Positions 6,671 through 14,080 of a stretch of 14,743 nt of DNA are shown here, piece after piece (the stretch's first letter is position 1; the number at the start of each line of letters is the position of its first letter). The position numbers were made by a program, and so were the translations under genes. The notes under the pieces are model-generated. The model made no database searches. It saw only the letters and a list, made by a program, of their open reading frames with translations, and was not told the origin of the DNA. Source of the DNA: Actinomycetota bacterium (lineage in GTDB: Bacteria > Actinomycetota > Humimicrobiia > Humimicrobiales > Humimicrobiaceae); assembly GCA_023475715.1 (NCBI GenBank), contig JAMCVO010000418.1:1-14743 (forward strand), in the 5' to 3' direction.

Positions 6671-8166
6671 AAATGTTCCGAATAATATTTAACCAAATGA
6701 TGAAAAAAAGAAATACCATTAATAGTATTAATAACGCTCTAGATTGGATAGCTGAAAATTCAGCAGAAAGGGGAGGAATAATCACTACCTCCCAAAATCG
6801 CCAACCCTATCCTGAAGTTACAGGATATTTAATTCCCACTCTTTATGATTGGGGAGAAAAGGAGCTGGCAAGAAAATATTGTCGTTTTTTAACTTCGAGA
6901 CAAAACAAGGATGGTTCTTTTTCCGCGCCTGATGGTACACCTTATACCTTTGATACCGGACAAGCGGCTCGTGGTTTGGTGAAGGCAATCGACGACTTTC
7001 CGGAAGTAAAAAAAACCCTCATCCGGGCCTGTGATTATCTCTGTGAACAGGTATTGCCCAGCGGAAGAATGGTAACGCACTCAACTGCGTTATGGGGGAA
7101 TATAGCTGATGAACGGATCCATCTTTATGTTTTGCCTCCTCTAGTTGAGACAGGCCGAAAACTGAATAACAAAAAATATATTACTACTGCCAAGAAAGTG
7201 CTTTCCTATTATAAAAAAAGAAAAGATTTAGTTGACTTCAATCTTCTGTCACATTTTCATGCTTATATAATCGATTCCTTGGTTGATTTAGGAGAAATCG
7301 ATCTGGCAAAAAAAGGAATGCAAGAGGTGAGTCTTTATCAACAGGATAATGGTGGTGTGCCGGCTTATCCTGGTATTTCATGGGTTTGTCTGCCAGCTGT
7401 TGCCCAATATGCCTTGATTTGGTACAAGCTGGCAATAACTGACAGGGCGAACTCCGCCGTAAAATTTTTACAAAAATGCCAAAATCGCTCCGGTGGATTC
7501 TACGGAAGCCAAGGGTCTGGCGCCGATTATTTTGTTAAGGAAGAAATTAGTTGGGCGGTGAAGTATTTTTTGGATGCGAATTTCTGGAAAATCAAAACCA
7601 GTTTTAATTTAGACGAGACAATTTTTCCGTCAAAAATAAAAATAAATGATGGACGAGTGACTGAATTATTACGATTTTTAGTTAGTCCCAATCAAAAGAA
7701 AGTGTTGGATATAGGTTGTGGCAAAGGAAGATATCTTAAGATAATCCAGAAAAGATATCCTAAGAGTTTACTTTATGGGATTGATATTTCCGAAAAGATA
7801 ATCAAGTTTTGTCCGAAAAAGGTGAATAAACAGGTGGGAACTATACTTAATATCCCCTATCCGGATGGGTTTTTTGACTTTGTCTATTGTATCGAAACGT
7901 TAGAACATGCGGTTAGAATCTCAGCAGCAATCAGCGAAATGGTGAGAGTTCTTAAAAAAGGCGGAAAAATCATGATTATCGATAAGAATAAAAAATATTT
8001 AGGAAAATTAAAACTTAGTGAATGGGAACAATGGTTTAATCCCGGAGACGTTAGAGAAATGCTTGAAATAAGTGGCTTGGAAGTTAAATATCATGAAATA
8101 CCTTATAATAACGAAGTTAAACCGGACGGTTTGTTCATTGCCTGGGAAGGAATTAAAAATGACTAA
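6667..8166 (+). CDS. Fusion: alpha/alpha-toroid (VpsJ/terpenoid-cyclase-like) domain plus SAM methyltransferase
   Basis: This 499-residue protein has two parts. Residues about 20-305 are helical repeats with recurring 'QNKDGSF', 'QQDNGGVPAY' and 'CQNRSGGFYG' turns, each followed by helices. That is the pattern of (alpha/alpha)6 toroids such as prenyltransferase/squalene-cyclase-like and VpsJ-type polysaccharide proteins. 'YPEVTGYLIPTL' at 48-59 and 'LSHFHAYIID' at 194-203 fit the polysaccharide-linked group. Residues about 335-480 are a class I methyltransferase (Methyltransf_11 type): VLDIGCGKG at 346-354 binds SAM, GIDIS at 371-375, ETLEH at 410-414, and 'MVRVLKKGGKIMI' at 425-437. Inference: the toroid binds or presents the glycan and the second domain O-methylates it. 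The start ATG overlaps the upstream stop (ATGA), with ATG 6673 as alternative. A purine-rich AGAGAG stretch upstream is a weak SD. Fold call for the N-terminal half is moderate, the methyltransferase call strong. Confidence 0.82.
   Translation: MKMFRIIFNQMMKKRNTINSINNALDWIAENSAERGGIITTSQNRQPYPEVTGYLIPTLYDWGEKELARKYCRFLTSRQNKDGSFSAPDGTPYTFDTGQAARGLVKAIDDFPEVKKTLIRACDYLCEQVLPSGRMVTHSTALWGNIADERIHLYVLPPLVETGRKLNNKKYITTAKKVLSYYKKRKDLVDFNLLSHFHAYIIDSLVDLGEIDLAKKGMQEVSLYQQDNGGVPAYPGISWVCLPAVAQYALIWYKLAITDRANSAVKFLQKCQNRSGGFYGSQGSGADYFVKEEISWAVKYFLDANFWKIKTSFNLDETIFPSKIKINDGRVTELLRFLVSPNQKKVLDIGCGKGRYLKIIQKRYPKSLLYGIDISEKIIKFCPKKVNKQVGTILNIPYPDGFFDFVYCIETLEHAVRISAAISEMVRVLKKGGKIMIIDKNKKYLGKLKLSEWEQWFNPGDVREMLEISGLEVKYHEIPYNNEVKPDGLFIAWEGIKND
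8147..8151 (+). promoter_or_regulatory. Strong ribosome binding site for the UDP-GlcNAc 2-epimerase
   Basis: AAGGA, within the longer purine run GGGAAGGA at 8144-8151, sits 7 bases before the ATG at 8159. It is the clearest SD in the window and decides the start of the epimerase: the longer frame beginning near 8072 would lie inside the previous gene and has no comparable site. Confidence 0.75.
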
Positions 8167-9301
8167 AATACTGATTATTTTTGGGACAAGACCGGAAGTG
8201 ATTAAATTAGCTCCACTCATCCGTAGACTAAAAAGGTACCCGAAAGATTTCAAGATAATTATTCTTAATTCCGGTCAGCACCTGCAAATGGTTGACGAAC
8301 TTCTAAAATTATTTCAGATAAAACCTGATTTTGGTTTTAATTTAATGAAAAAAAGCCAAAGTCTTGAATATGTGACTACAACTGTGCTCTCAAAACTGAC
8401 AAAAATTATTAAACAAATAAGACCCCATTACCTGGTTGTACAAGGCGATACAACTACGGCTATGGCAGCGGCTTTGGCTGCTTTCTATCAAAAAATCAAA
8501 GTGGTTCATATCGAAGCCGGTTTAAGAACTGATGATAATTTACGGCCTTTCCCTGAAGAAGTGAACAGGAGGGTTATTGATTCGGTTAGCAGTTTATATT
8601 TTGCTCATACTGTTGAAGCAAGAAATAATTTAGTTAGGGAAGGGGTTTCGAAAGATAAAATTGCTGTGACCGGAAATACGGTCATTGACTCATTATTCTG
8701 GACGGCGAATCAGGATTTTTCGGTAAATGGAACATTGTTTGAAAAAATTCCTGCCAGGAGAAAATTAATTTTAGCCACCGCTCACCGTCGGGAAAATCAC
8801 GGACCACCTTTAAAAAACATCTGCCTTGCTCTTAGGCATATTGCCTTGTCATATGATTCGGAAGTATTCATTATTTTTCCGATGCACTTAAATCCAAAAG
8901 TGCAAACAACGGCTAAAGAAATATTAAAAGGCATAAAGAATATAATGCTAATAAATCCTACTGATTATGCTACTTTTGTTCAATTAATGAAGGCTTCATA
9001 TTTGATTTTGTCTGATTCAGGAGGAATTCAGGAAGAAGCTCCAAGTCTAAAGAAACCGGTTTTAGTATTAAGGAGTGTGACTGAACGCCCGGAAATACTT
9101 GCGCTTGGAGGAATTAAATTGGTTGGTACAGACGAGAATGAAATAGTTACACAAACAATACGATTGTTAGAAGATAAGAAGAAATATGACAAAATGGTTA
9201 ATCTGAAAAATCCCTATGGTGACGGAAAAGCCAGTGAGCGGATTGTTACAAGATTAATAAAGGAAATTAGAACAAATGAGAAAAACCAATCCCTTAGTTA
9301 G
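8159..9301 (+). CDS. wecB: UDP-N-acetylglucosamine 2-epimerase (non-hydrolysing, WecB/MnaA type)
   Basis: This 380-residue enzyme interconverts UDP-GlcNAc and UDP-ManNAc, supplying ManNAc or its derivatives. The two-Rossmann fold (GT-B-like) markers are in order: FGTRPEVIKLAPL at 8-20, VVQGDTTT at 93-100 with D97, HIEAGLRT at 117-124 with E119, PFPEEVNRR at 130-138, VTGNTVIDS at 170-178, ATAHRRENHG at 206-215 with H209, and DSGGIQEEAP with VTERPE near the C-terminus. These match the WecB catalytic Asp, Glu and His residues. Length is typical (about 375-385). The start ATG has the best SD in the window and overlaps the upstream gene by 8 bp. No UDP-ManNAc dehydrogenase (WecC) is in view, so the product may be used as ManNAc or oxidised by an enzyme outside the window. 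Confidence 0.95.
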   Translation: MTKILIIFGTRPEVIKLAPLIRRLKRYPKDFKIIILNSGQHLQMVDELLKLFQIKPDFGFNLMKKSQSLEYVTTTVLSKLTKIIKQIRPHYLVVQGDTTTAMAAALAAFYQKIKVVHIEAGLRTDDNLRPFPEEVNRRVIDSVSSLYFAHTVEARNNLVREGVSKDKIAVTGNTVIDSLFWTANQDFSVNGTLFEKIPARRKLILATAHRRENHGPPLKNICLALRHIALSYDSEVFIIFPMHLNPKVQTTAKEILKGIKNIMLINPTDYATFVQLMKASYLILSDSGGIQEEAPSLKKPVLVLRSVTERPEILALGGIKLVGTDENEIVTQTIRLLEDKKKYDKMVNLKNPYGDGKASERIVTRLIKEIRTNEKNQSLS

Positions 9302-10019
9302 TATTGTTCTGCCTACCTATAACGGTTCAGGATATATTTCCCAATCTATTAATAGTTGTCTTAACCAGACATATAAAAAGATAGAACTTCTAATAGTTGA
9401 CGATGCTTCAACAGACGGTACTCTTAAAATAATTAAATCCTACCAAGATAAACGAATTAAACTAATCAGACATAAAAAGAATCGTGGTCTTGCGGCTTCC
9501 TTAAATACTGGTTTCGGAAAAGCCAAGGGGTCTTATCTTACTTGGACATCCGATGATAATTACTATGACAGACGAGCGATTAAAATTATGGTGAGTTTTT
9601 TACAAAAAAATAAAGGGGACTTTGTCTATTGTAATTATTATCATTTTAAGGACGATGATCCTTCCGAATTAATTCTAATTAATTTAAATGATGAAGTAAA
9701 TTTTGCCTTAGAGAACGGTATTGGGGCCTGTTTTTTGTATTCGAAAAAAGTTAAAAAAAGGATTGGGAATTACGATATTAATCTTCCTTTAGTTGAGGAC
9801 TACGATTACTGGATAAGAGTTTCAAGGAAATTTAAACCCTTTCACCTTAATAAGCCTCTTTATTATTTCCGTCGTCATGAAAAATCTTTAACTGCCAAAT
9901 ATTCTCAAAACGAAGGTCTTAAAAAGGCTGTTGAGTTAGTAAAGAGAAAAAATAACATCATTAATACAAATCGAAGATCAAAAAATTTTATTGAGTTAAT
10001 CAAGAAATTCATCAAATGA
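9276..10019 (+). CDS. Family 2 (GT-A) glycosyltransferase
   Basis: This 247-residue protein is a GT2 inverting glycosyltransferase, probably cytoplasmic or peripheral, since no membrane span is evident. The N-terminal nucleotide-binding pattern 'VSIVLPTYNGSGYI' spans residues 8-21, IVDDAST is at 40-46 and NRGLAASLNTG at 69-79. The metal-binding DXD-equivalent is TSDDN at 91-95, and an ED pair (E174, D175) before YDYW is the likely catalytic base region. It is compact: little follows the catalytic domain except a basic tail. The start overlaps the 2-epimerase by 26 bp and has AAAGGA at 9259-9264 with a rather long 11-base spacer. The stop overlaps the next gene by ATGA. Donor and acceptor cannot be told from the sequence. 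Confidence 0.92.
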   Translation: MRKTNPLVSIVLPTYNGSGYISQSINSCLNQTYKKIELLIVDDASTDGTLKIIKSYQDKRIKLIRHKKNRGLAASLNTGFGKAKGSYLTWTSDDNYYDRRAIKIMVSFLQKNKGDFVYCNYYHFKDDDPSELILINLNDEVNFALENGIGACFLYSKKVKKRIGNYDINLPLVEDYDYWIRVSRKFKPFHLNKPLYYFRRHEKSLTAKYSQNEGLKKAVELVKRKNNIINTNRRSKNFIELIKKFIK

Positions 10020-11242
10020 AAATTCTTCAAATTGGTTTTACTGATTTAATGGGAAAGCGTTTCAATGGTACCTCCTTGCATCAGGAGTTATTAAGTTTGG
10101 GAATTTATTCGCAACAATGTTTATGGAATAAAAATACAAACGACCCTCATACTTGGCTAATGAGTCCTCAACATAGTAGAATCTTCAAAAACATTCTTAA
10201 GAATTTAGAATATTCTTTGGGCGTCCAATCTATTTTATATCCCTATTCTTGGAGATTATTTTTTGACAGACGATTCCGTAAGACTGACTTAGTCCATTAC
10301 CACATAATTTATCCAAATTTTTTCAGTTTATTAAGCCTACCTTTTCTTACTCATCTTAAACCAACAGTATGGACACTCCATGACCCTTGGTCTTTAACCG
10401 GACATTGCATTCATCCTTTTAGCTGTAGGAGATGGAAAATTGGTTGTGGTTTATGTCCTAATCTTAAGACGCCATTAATAATGTCTAAAGATAATACTGC
10501 TTTAATGTGGAAAATTAAAAAATTTATTTACCATAATTCCAAATTCGATCTTATTGTTGGATCAGAATGGATGTTCAAATTTGCTAAAAAAAGCCCATTA
10601 ATTTCCCAACATAGAATTCACTATATTCCTTTTGGCATTAATCTTAATATTTTCAAACCATCATCAATAGCCCAAGCAAAAAAAGAGATGGGTGTTTTTC
10701 CTCCTAAAAATATAGTTATTGGTTTTAGGGCCAGCTTTAATGATTTTAAAGGCTTTCAGTTTATTAAAGAGGCATTACACAAATTAAACTTAAGGCAGCG
10801 AATTAGTTTACTTTCTTTTGATGATCGGGGGTTACTTGATGAGTTTAGGACAAAATTTCAGATAATCGATCTTGGTTGGATTGATAATGAAAAACTGTTA
10901 GCCAAGGCTTATAATGCTTGCGATCTATTTCTTATGCCATCTGTTGCAGAAGCTTTTGGTTTAATGGCGGTTGAGGTGATGGCTTGTGCCAAACCCGTAG
11001 TTGTCTTCTCAAAAACTGCTTTAGCTAAAACTGTTTTTGCGCCAAAAGGAGGGATTGCTGTTGATTACAAAGATAGCAATGCTTTAGCTGCAACAATCAC
11101 TAATTTAATCTCAGATTCAATAAAAAGAAAAAAAATAGGTTTATCGGCACGGAGGATTGCCGAAGAAAATTATAACTTTACCGATTATGTGAGAAGACAT
11201 ATAACACTTTATAAAGAAGTAATTAAGAGAGCAAAAAACTGA
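10016..11242 (+). CDS. Family 4 (GT-B) glycosyltransferase with cysteine-rich insertion
   Basis: This 408-residue protein is a retaining GT4 glycosyltransferase. The N-terminal domain holds 'KILQIGFTD' and 'VHYHIIYPNFFSLL' (93-106), followed by 'WTLHDPWSLTGHCIHPF' at 119-135. Cysteines C131, C137, C144 and C147, ending in GCGLCP, form the Cys-rich element seen in the WcaC-like subgroup. The C-terminal donor domain has PFGIN at 205-209, the EX7E motif at E312 and E320 (EAFGLMAVE), and 'CAKPVVVF' after it. Length is usual for GT4. The start overlaps the GT2 stop by ATGA, with no clear SD, so translation is probably coupled. The four cysteines may bind metal or a disulfide, which is inference. 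Together with the GT2 it is one of only two complete glycosyltransferases here, so further transferases must lie outside. Confidence 0.92.
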   Translation: MKILQIGFTDLMGKRFNGTSLHQELLSLGIYSQQCLWNKNTNDPHTWLMSPQHSRIFKNILKNLEYSLGVQSILYPYSWRLFFDRRFRKTDLVHYHIIYPNFFSLLSLPFLTHLKPTVWTLHDPWSLTGHCIHPFSCRRWKIGCGLCPNLKTPLIMSKDNTALMWKIKKFIYHNSKFDLIVGSEWMFKFAKKSPLISQHRIHYIPFGINLNIFKPSSIAQAKKEMGVFPPKNIVIGFRASFNDFKGFQFIKEALHKLNLRQRISLLSFDDRGLLDEFRTKFQIIDLGWIDNEKLLAKAYNACDLFLMPSVAEAFGLMAVEVMACAKPVVVFSKTALAKTVFAPKGGIAVDYKDSNALAATITNLISDSIKRKKIGLSARRIAEENYNFTDYVRRHITLYKEVIKRAKN

Positions 11243-11243
11243 T

Positions 11244-12113
11244 ATGAAACCAAAGATTTTAATTTTAGGGGGAACCGGAATGCTGGGTCATAAAATTTGG
11301 CAATATTTTCAGAATCGATTTGATACCTACGTGACGATTAAAGGGAATTATCAATCAGTCTCCTCCTTTAATATTTTTGACAAGAAAAAGACTTTAACCA
11401 ATATATCTGTTTCTCATCCTCTTCGTCTAGCTTCTGCGATTAAGAAGATCAAACCCCAAATGGTAATTAACTGCATCGGTATTATTAAGCAAAATGTCTT
11501 AGCTAAAGATCCGGTTGTCAATATTACCGTTAATTCACTTTTTCCTCACCAGCTGGCAAAAATTTGTACAAGTTATAAAGCTAAACTAATTCATATAAGC
11601 ACTGATTGTGTATTTTCCGGCGACAAAGGAAACTATAGTGAAAATGATGCTGCTGATGCAAAAGATCTATATGGTCGAAGCAAATTACTAGGAGAAGTAA
11701 ATTATGGAGACTTCTTAACCATCCGAACTTCTCTAATCGGACATGAATTAAAAGGTGGTAGTGGCTTGGTTGAGTGGTTTTTTGCCCAAAAGGGAAAGGC
11801 AATTAAGGGATACAGGAATGCCATTTTTAGCGGTCTGACAACGCTGCAGTTTGCTGATATAATTTCAAAAATCATCATCAATTATCCCAGTATAAATGGA
11901 ATTTGGCATGTCGGGGGGAAACCCATCAGTAAGTTTAATCTTCTTAACTTACTTAAAAAGGTATACAATGTTGGCGTTGAAATTAGGCCTGATAAAAGTT
12001 TTGTCTGTAATCGAAGTCTAGACAGTAAACGTTTTTATAAATTAGTCGATTTCAAAATACCAAAGTGGCCGGAGATGGTAAGAAAAATGTATAAAGATTA
12101 TGTTAAAAAATAA
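11244..12113 (+). CDS. RmlD-like NDP-4-keto-6-deoxysugar reductase (SDR)
   Basis: This 289-residue extended SDR of the RmlD group reduces a 4-keto-6-deoxy sugar nucleotide at C4 using NAD(P)H. GGTGMLG is at 9-15, NCIGI at 76-80, STDCVFSG at 119-126, and the catalytic YxxxK is Y143/K147. The following 'EVNYGDFLTIRTSLIG' resembles RmlD. Its neighbour encodes a CapE/FnlA-type UDP-GlcNAc dehydratase, and an FnlC/WbjD-type 2-epimerase follows, so the likely substrate is UDP-2-acetamido-2,6-dideoxy-L-lyxo-4-hexulose rather than dTDP-4-keto-rhamnose. CapF/FnlB/WbjC reductases are about 370 residues with a C-terminal cupin domain. This protein stops short of that and is closer in length to WbvR-type reductases of the L-RhaNAc/L-QuiNAc route. 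The start ATG is 1 bp after the GT4 stop. It overlaps the next gene by 14 bp. Confidence 0.85.
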   Translation: MKPKILILGGTGMLGHKIWQYFQNRFDTYVTIKGNYQSVSSFNIFDKKKTLTNISVSHPLRLASAIKKIKPQMVINCIGIIKQNVLAKDPVVNITVNSLFPHQLAKICTSYKAKLIHISTDCVFSGDKGNYSENDAADAKDLYGRSKLLGEVNYGDFLTIRTSLIGHELKGGSGLVEWFFAQKGKAIKGYRNAIFSGLTTLQFADIISKIIINYPSINGIWHVGGKPISKFNLLNLLKKVYNVGVEIRPDKSFVCNRSLDSKRFYKLVDFKIPKWPEMVRKMYKDYVKK

Positions 12114-13137
12114 AACCGTAGTAATAACAGGTGGAACAGGGTCTTTAGGCAGAGTGCTGGTAAAAAAACTGCTGTCTGAGGAATTGGGAAGACCGAAGAA
12201 AATAATTGTGTTTTCGCGAGACGAAGCAAAACAGCATACCATGCGGTTGGAATACCAACATAAGAAAGTGGCGACCGACGAAATTATTTATAATAATTTC
12301 AAAAATCTTTTACAATTTGTTATTGGTGATATACGGGATTACCACAGTGTTTGTTCTTTACTTAAAGAAGCTAATGTTGTTTTTAATGCTGCGGCTTTAA
12401 AACAAGTGCCTACTTGTGAATATTTTCCCTTTGAAGCAGTTCAGACGAATATTATTGGCGCAGAAAATATTATCAGAGCTATTAAGGAAAATAATTTTTC
12501 GGTTGAAAACGTGATTGGAATTTCCACAGATAAGGCTTGTAAACCGGTAAATATTATGGGAATGACAAAAGCAATTCAGGAAAGAATCTTCATCAGGGCA
12601 AATTTAGATTGTCCAAAAACAACATTTGTCTGCGTCCGTTATGGCAATATTTTATCATCGCGAGGATCTGTCTTGCCCTTGTTTTTTGAACAGATCAAAA
12701 TCGGTGGTCCAGTGACAGTGACTACTCCTGAAATGACCAGATTTCTCTTAACTCTTGACGAAGCCGTCGATACGATCTTTACTGCTTTAAAGAAGGGTAA
12801 AAGCGGCGAGACATATGTGCCTAAGGCGTATTCTGCAAAAATAATCGATATTGCAAAGGCCTTAATTGGTGAGAAGAAAATAAAAATAATCTTTACCGGA
12901 ATCCGTCCGGGTGAAAAAATTCATGAATCTCTGGTTTCGGAAGAAGAGGGTTATCGGACGATTATGAAAGGTAGATTCTATATTATTCTACCGATTCTTC
13001 CAGAAATTGGTAAATACAAAAATAGAATGAAGTTGCTGAAAACGGAATACAACTCAAAAAACCATGTGCTAAATCAAAACCAGGTTCAGGCTCTCCTTTC
13101 GAAAGGAAATTTCCAAAACGACTTCTTAAATGACTAA
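12100..13137 (+). CDS. UDP-GlcNAc 4,6-dehydratase/5-epimerase (CapE/FnlA/WbjB type)
   Basis: This 345-residue SDR starts the L-FucNAc/L-RhaNAc/L-QuiNAc pathway: it dehydrates UDP-GlcNAc at C4/C6 and inverts C5. Visible marks are the NADP-binding GGTGSLG at 11-17, 'VFSRDEAKQHTMRLEY' at 37-52, IGDIRDY at 75-81, 'FNAAALKQVPTCEYFPFEA' at 95-113, and STDKA at 142-146. The catalytic Tyr of ordinary SDRs is replaced by Met (M153xxxK157, 'NIMGMTKA'), the hallmark of this dehydratase group. 'GNILSSRGSVLPLF' at 182-195 and 'PEMTRFLLTLDEAV' also match. Length agrees with CapE/WbjB (about 340). Start ATG 12100 lies within the reductase gene (14 bp overlap), without a strong SD. PglF/FlaA1-like single-domain dehydratases that retain or invert C5 are the main alternative, but the adjacent reductase and 2-epimerase favour this call. 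Confidence 0.9.
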   Translation: MLKNKTVVITGGTGSLGRVLVKKLLSEELGRPKKIIVFSRDEAKQHTMRLEYQHKKVATDEIIYNNFKNLLQFVIGDIRDYHSVCSLLKEANVVFNAAALKQVPTCEYFPFEAVQTNIIGAENIIRAIKENNFSVENVIGISTDKACKPVNIMGMTKAIQERIFIRANLDCPKTTFVCVRYGNILSSRGSVLPLFFEQIKIGGPVTVTTPEMTRFLLTLDEAVDTIFTALKKGKSGETYVPKAYSAKIIDIAKALIGEKKIKIIFTGIRPGEKIHESLVSEEEGYRTIMKGRFYIILPILPEIGKYKNRMKLLKTEYNSKNHVLNQNQVQALLSKGNFQNDFLND

Positions 13138-14080
13138 ATTTGTTAAAAATCTTAAAAAGAAACTGCTTTTAAAGCTGCTTTCCGAACACCGAAACCGAGA
13201 TTTGATAGCTGTCTTATTATCTGGAGATTATAGTAATCCGCATATTCAGAATGAGTTTTCGCGTCTTGGTTATTATTTCTTAAAAAAACATTATTATTTA
13301 CCGATTCCGGAAAAGGTTGAACTCGATTTTTTAAATCGATACAAAAATAAACTAATAGGATTAAATTTCTCTAATGATTACTCTTTTTGGCTACTGGGAA
13401 AAATCAATCCTTATTTGACGGAATTCCGGAAATGTAAATTTACTCTTCTGAATGGAACTTTTATGGCAATCGACGCTCATATTTATTATTCCTTTATTCG
13501 TTTATTTAAGCCGAAAAAAATAATCGAGATAGGTGCTGGTAATTCCACCAAATTAGCACAGCTTGCCTGCTTAAACAATAAAAAATTAGACAACCATAAA
13601 ACAAAATTATTCGCCATTGATCCTTATCCTCTTCGTTTAAACCGTGAGCTAAAAAAACTATCTAAAATTATCAAAAAAAATGTCCAGGAAATACCAATCA
13701 GGTTTTTTGAATCTCTAGAAGCCAACGATATTCTATTTTTAGACTCAACTCATGTTTTAAAACCCGGCGGTGACGTACAATATGAATTTTTAGAGATAAT
13801 TCCCCGACTTAAACCAGGCGTTCTGATCCATATTCATGACATTAGTTTACCGAAACCTTATCCTGGGGTTTACTTTAAATATAATTGGTTTTGGAACGAA
13901 CAGTACTTACTTCAGGCATTTTTAGCATATAATAACCGTTACGAAATTATCTGGCCGGGAAATTATTTGATGATAAAGTACCCGAAATTACTTAAGAAAC
14001 TCTTTCCTGAATTTAAAGAGATGCGGGAGAAATTTCCCAATTCAGAACCGACCAGTTTCTGGATCAGAGTCAATATATGA
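13130..14080 (+). CDS. Class I SAM-dependent methyltransferase-like protein (Methyltransf_24 type)
   Basis: This 316-residue protein has a helical N-terminal region (about 1-110) followed by a Rossmann methyltransferase core. IIEIGAGNST at 131-140 is the SAM-binding motif I, FAIDPYPLRL at 161-170 holds the acidic ribose-binding residue D164, ILFLDSTHVL at 201-210 is motif III, and 'RLKPGVLIHIHDISLP' at 226-241 carries an HD pair that may bind metal. The IDP, LDSTH and IHDI pattern is that of Methyltransf_24 proteins often seen in surface-polysaccharide clusters. The likely role is O- or N-methylation of a sugar residue; the acceptor is unknown. It sits between the dehydratase (8 bp overlap) and the 2-epimerase (ATGA overlap), so it interrupts an otherwise standard three-gene sugar pathway. 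A purine-rich GAAAGGAAA at about 13101 is too far upstream to be a good SD. Confidence 0.82.
   Translation: MTKFVKNLKKKLLLKLLSEHRNRDLIAVLLSGDYSNPHIQNEFSRLGYYFLKKHYYLPIPEKVELDFLNRYKNKLIGLNFSNDYSFWLLGKINPYLTEFRKCKFTLLNGTFMAIDAHIYYSFIRLFKPKKIIEIGAGNSTKLAQLACLNNKKLDNHKTKLFAIDPYPLRLNRELKKLSKIIKKNVQEIPIRFFESLEANDILFLDSTHVLKPGGDVQYEFLEIIPRLKPGVLIHIHDISLPKPYPGVYFKYNWFWNEQYLLQAFLAYNNRYEIIWPGNYLMIKYPKLLKKLFPEFKEMREKFPNSEPTSFWIRVNI

Noticed and set aside
8072..8158. Longer start for the UDP-GlcNAc 2-epimerase
   Set aside because: WecB-family proteins begin just before the FGTRPE motif, and a strong SD lies 7 bases before ATG 8159.
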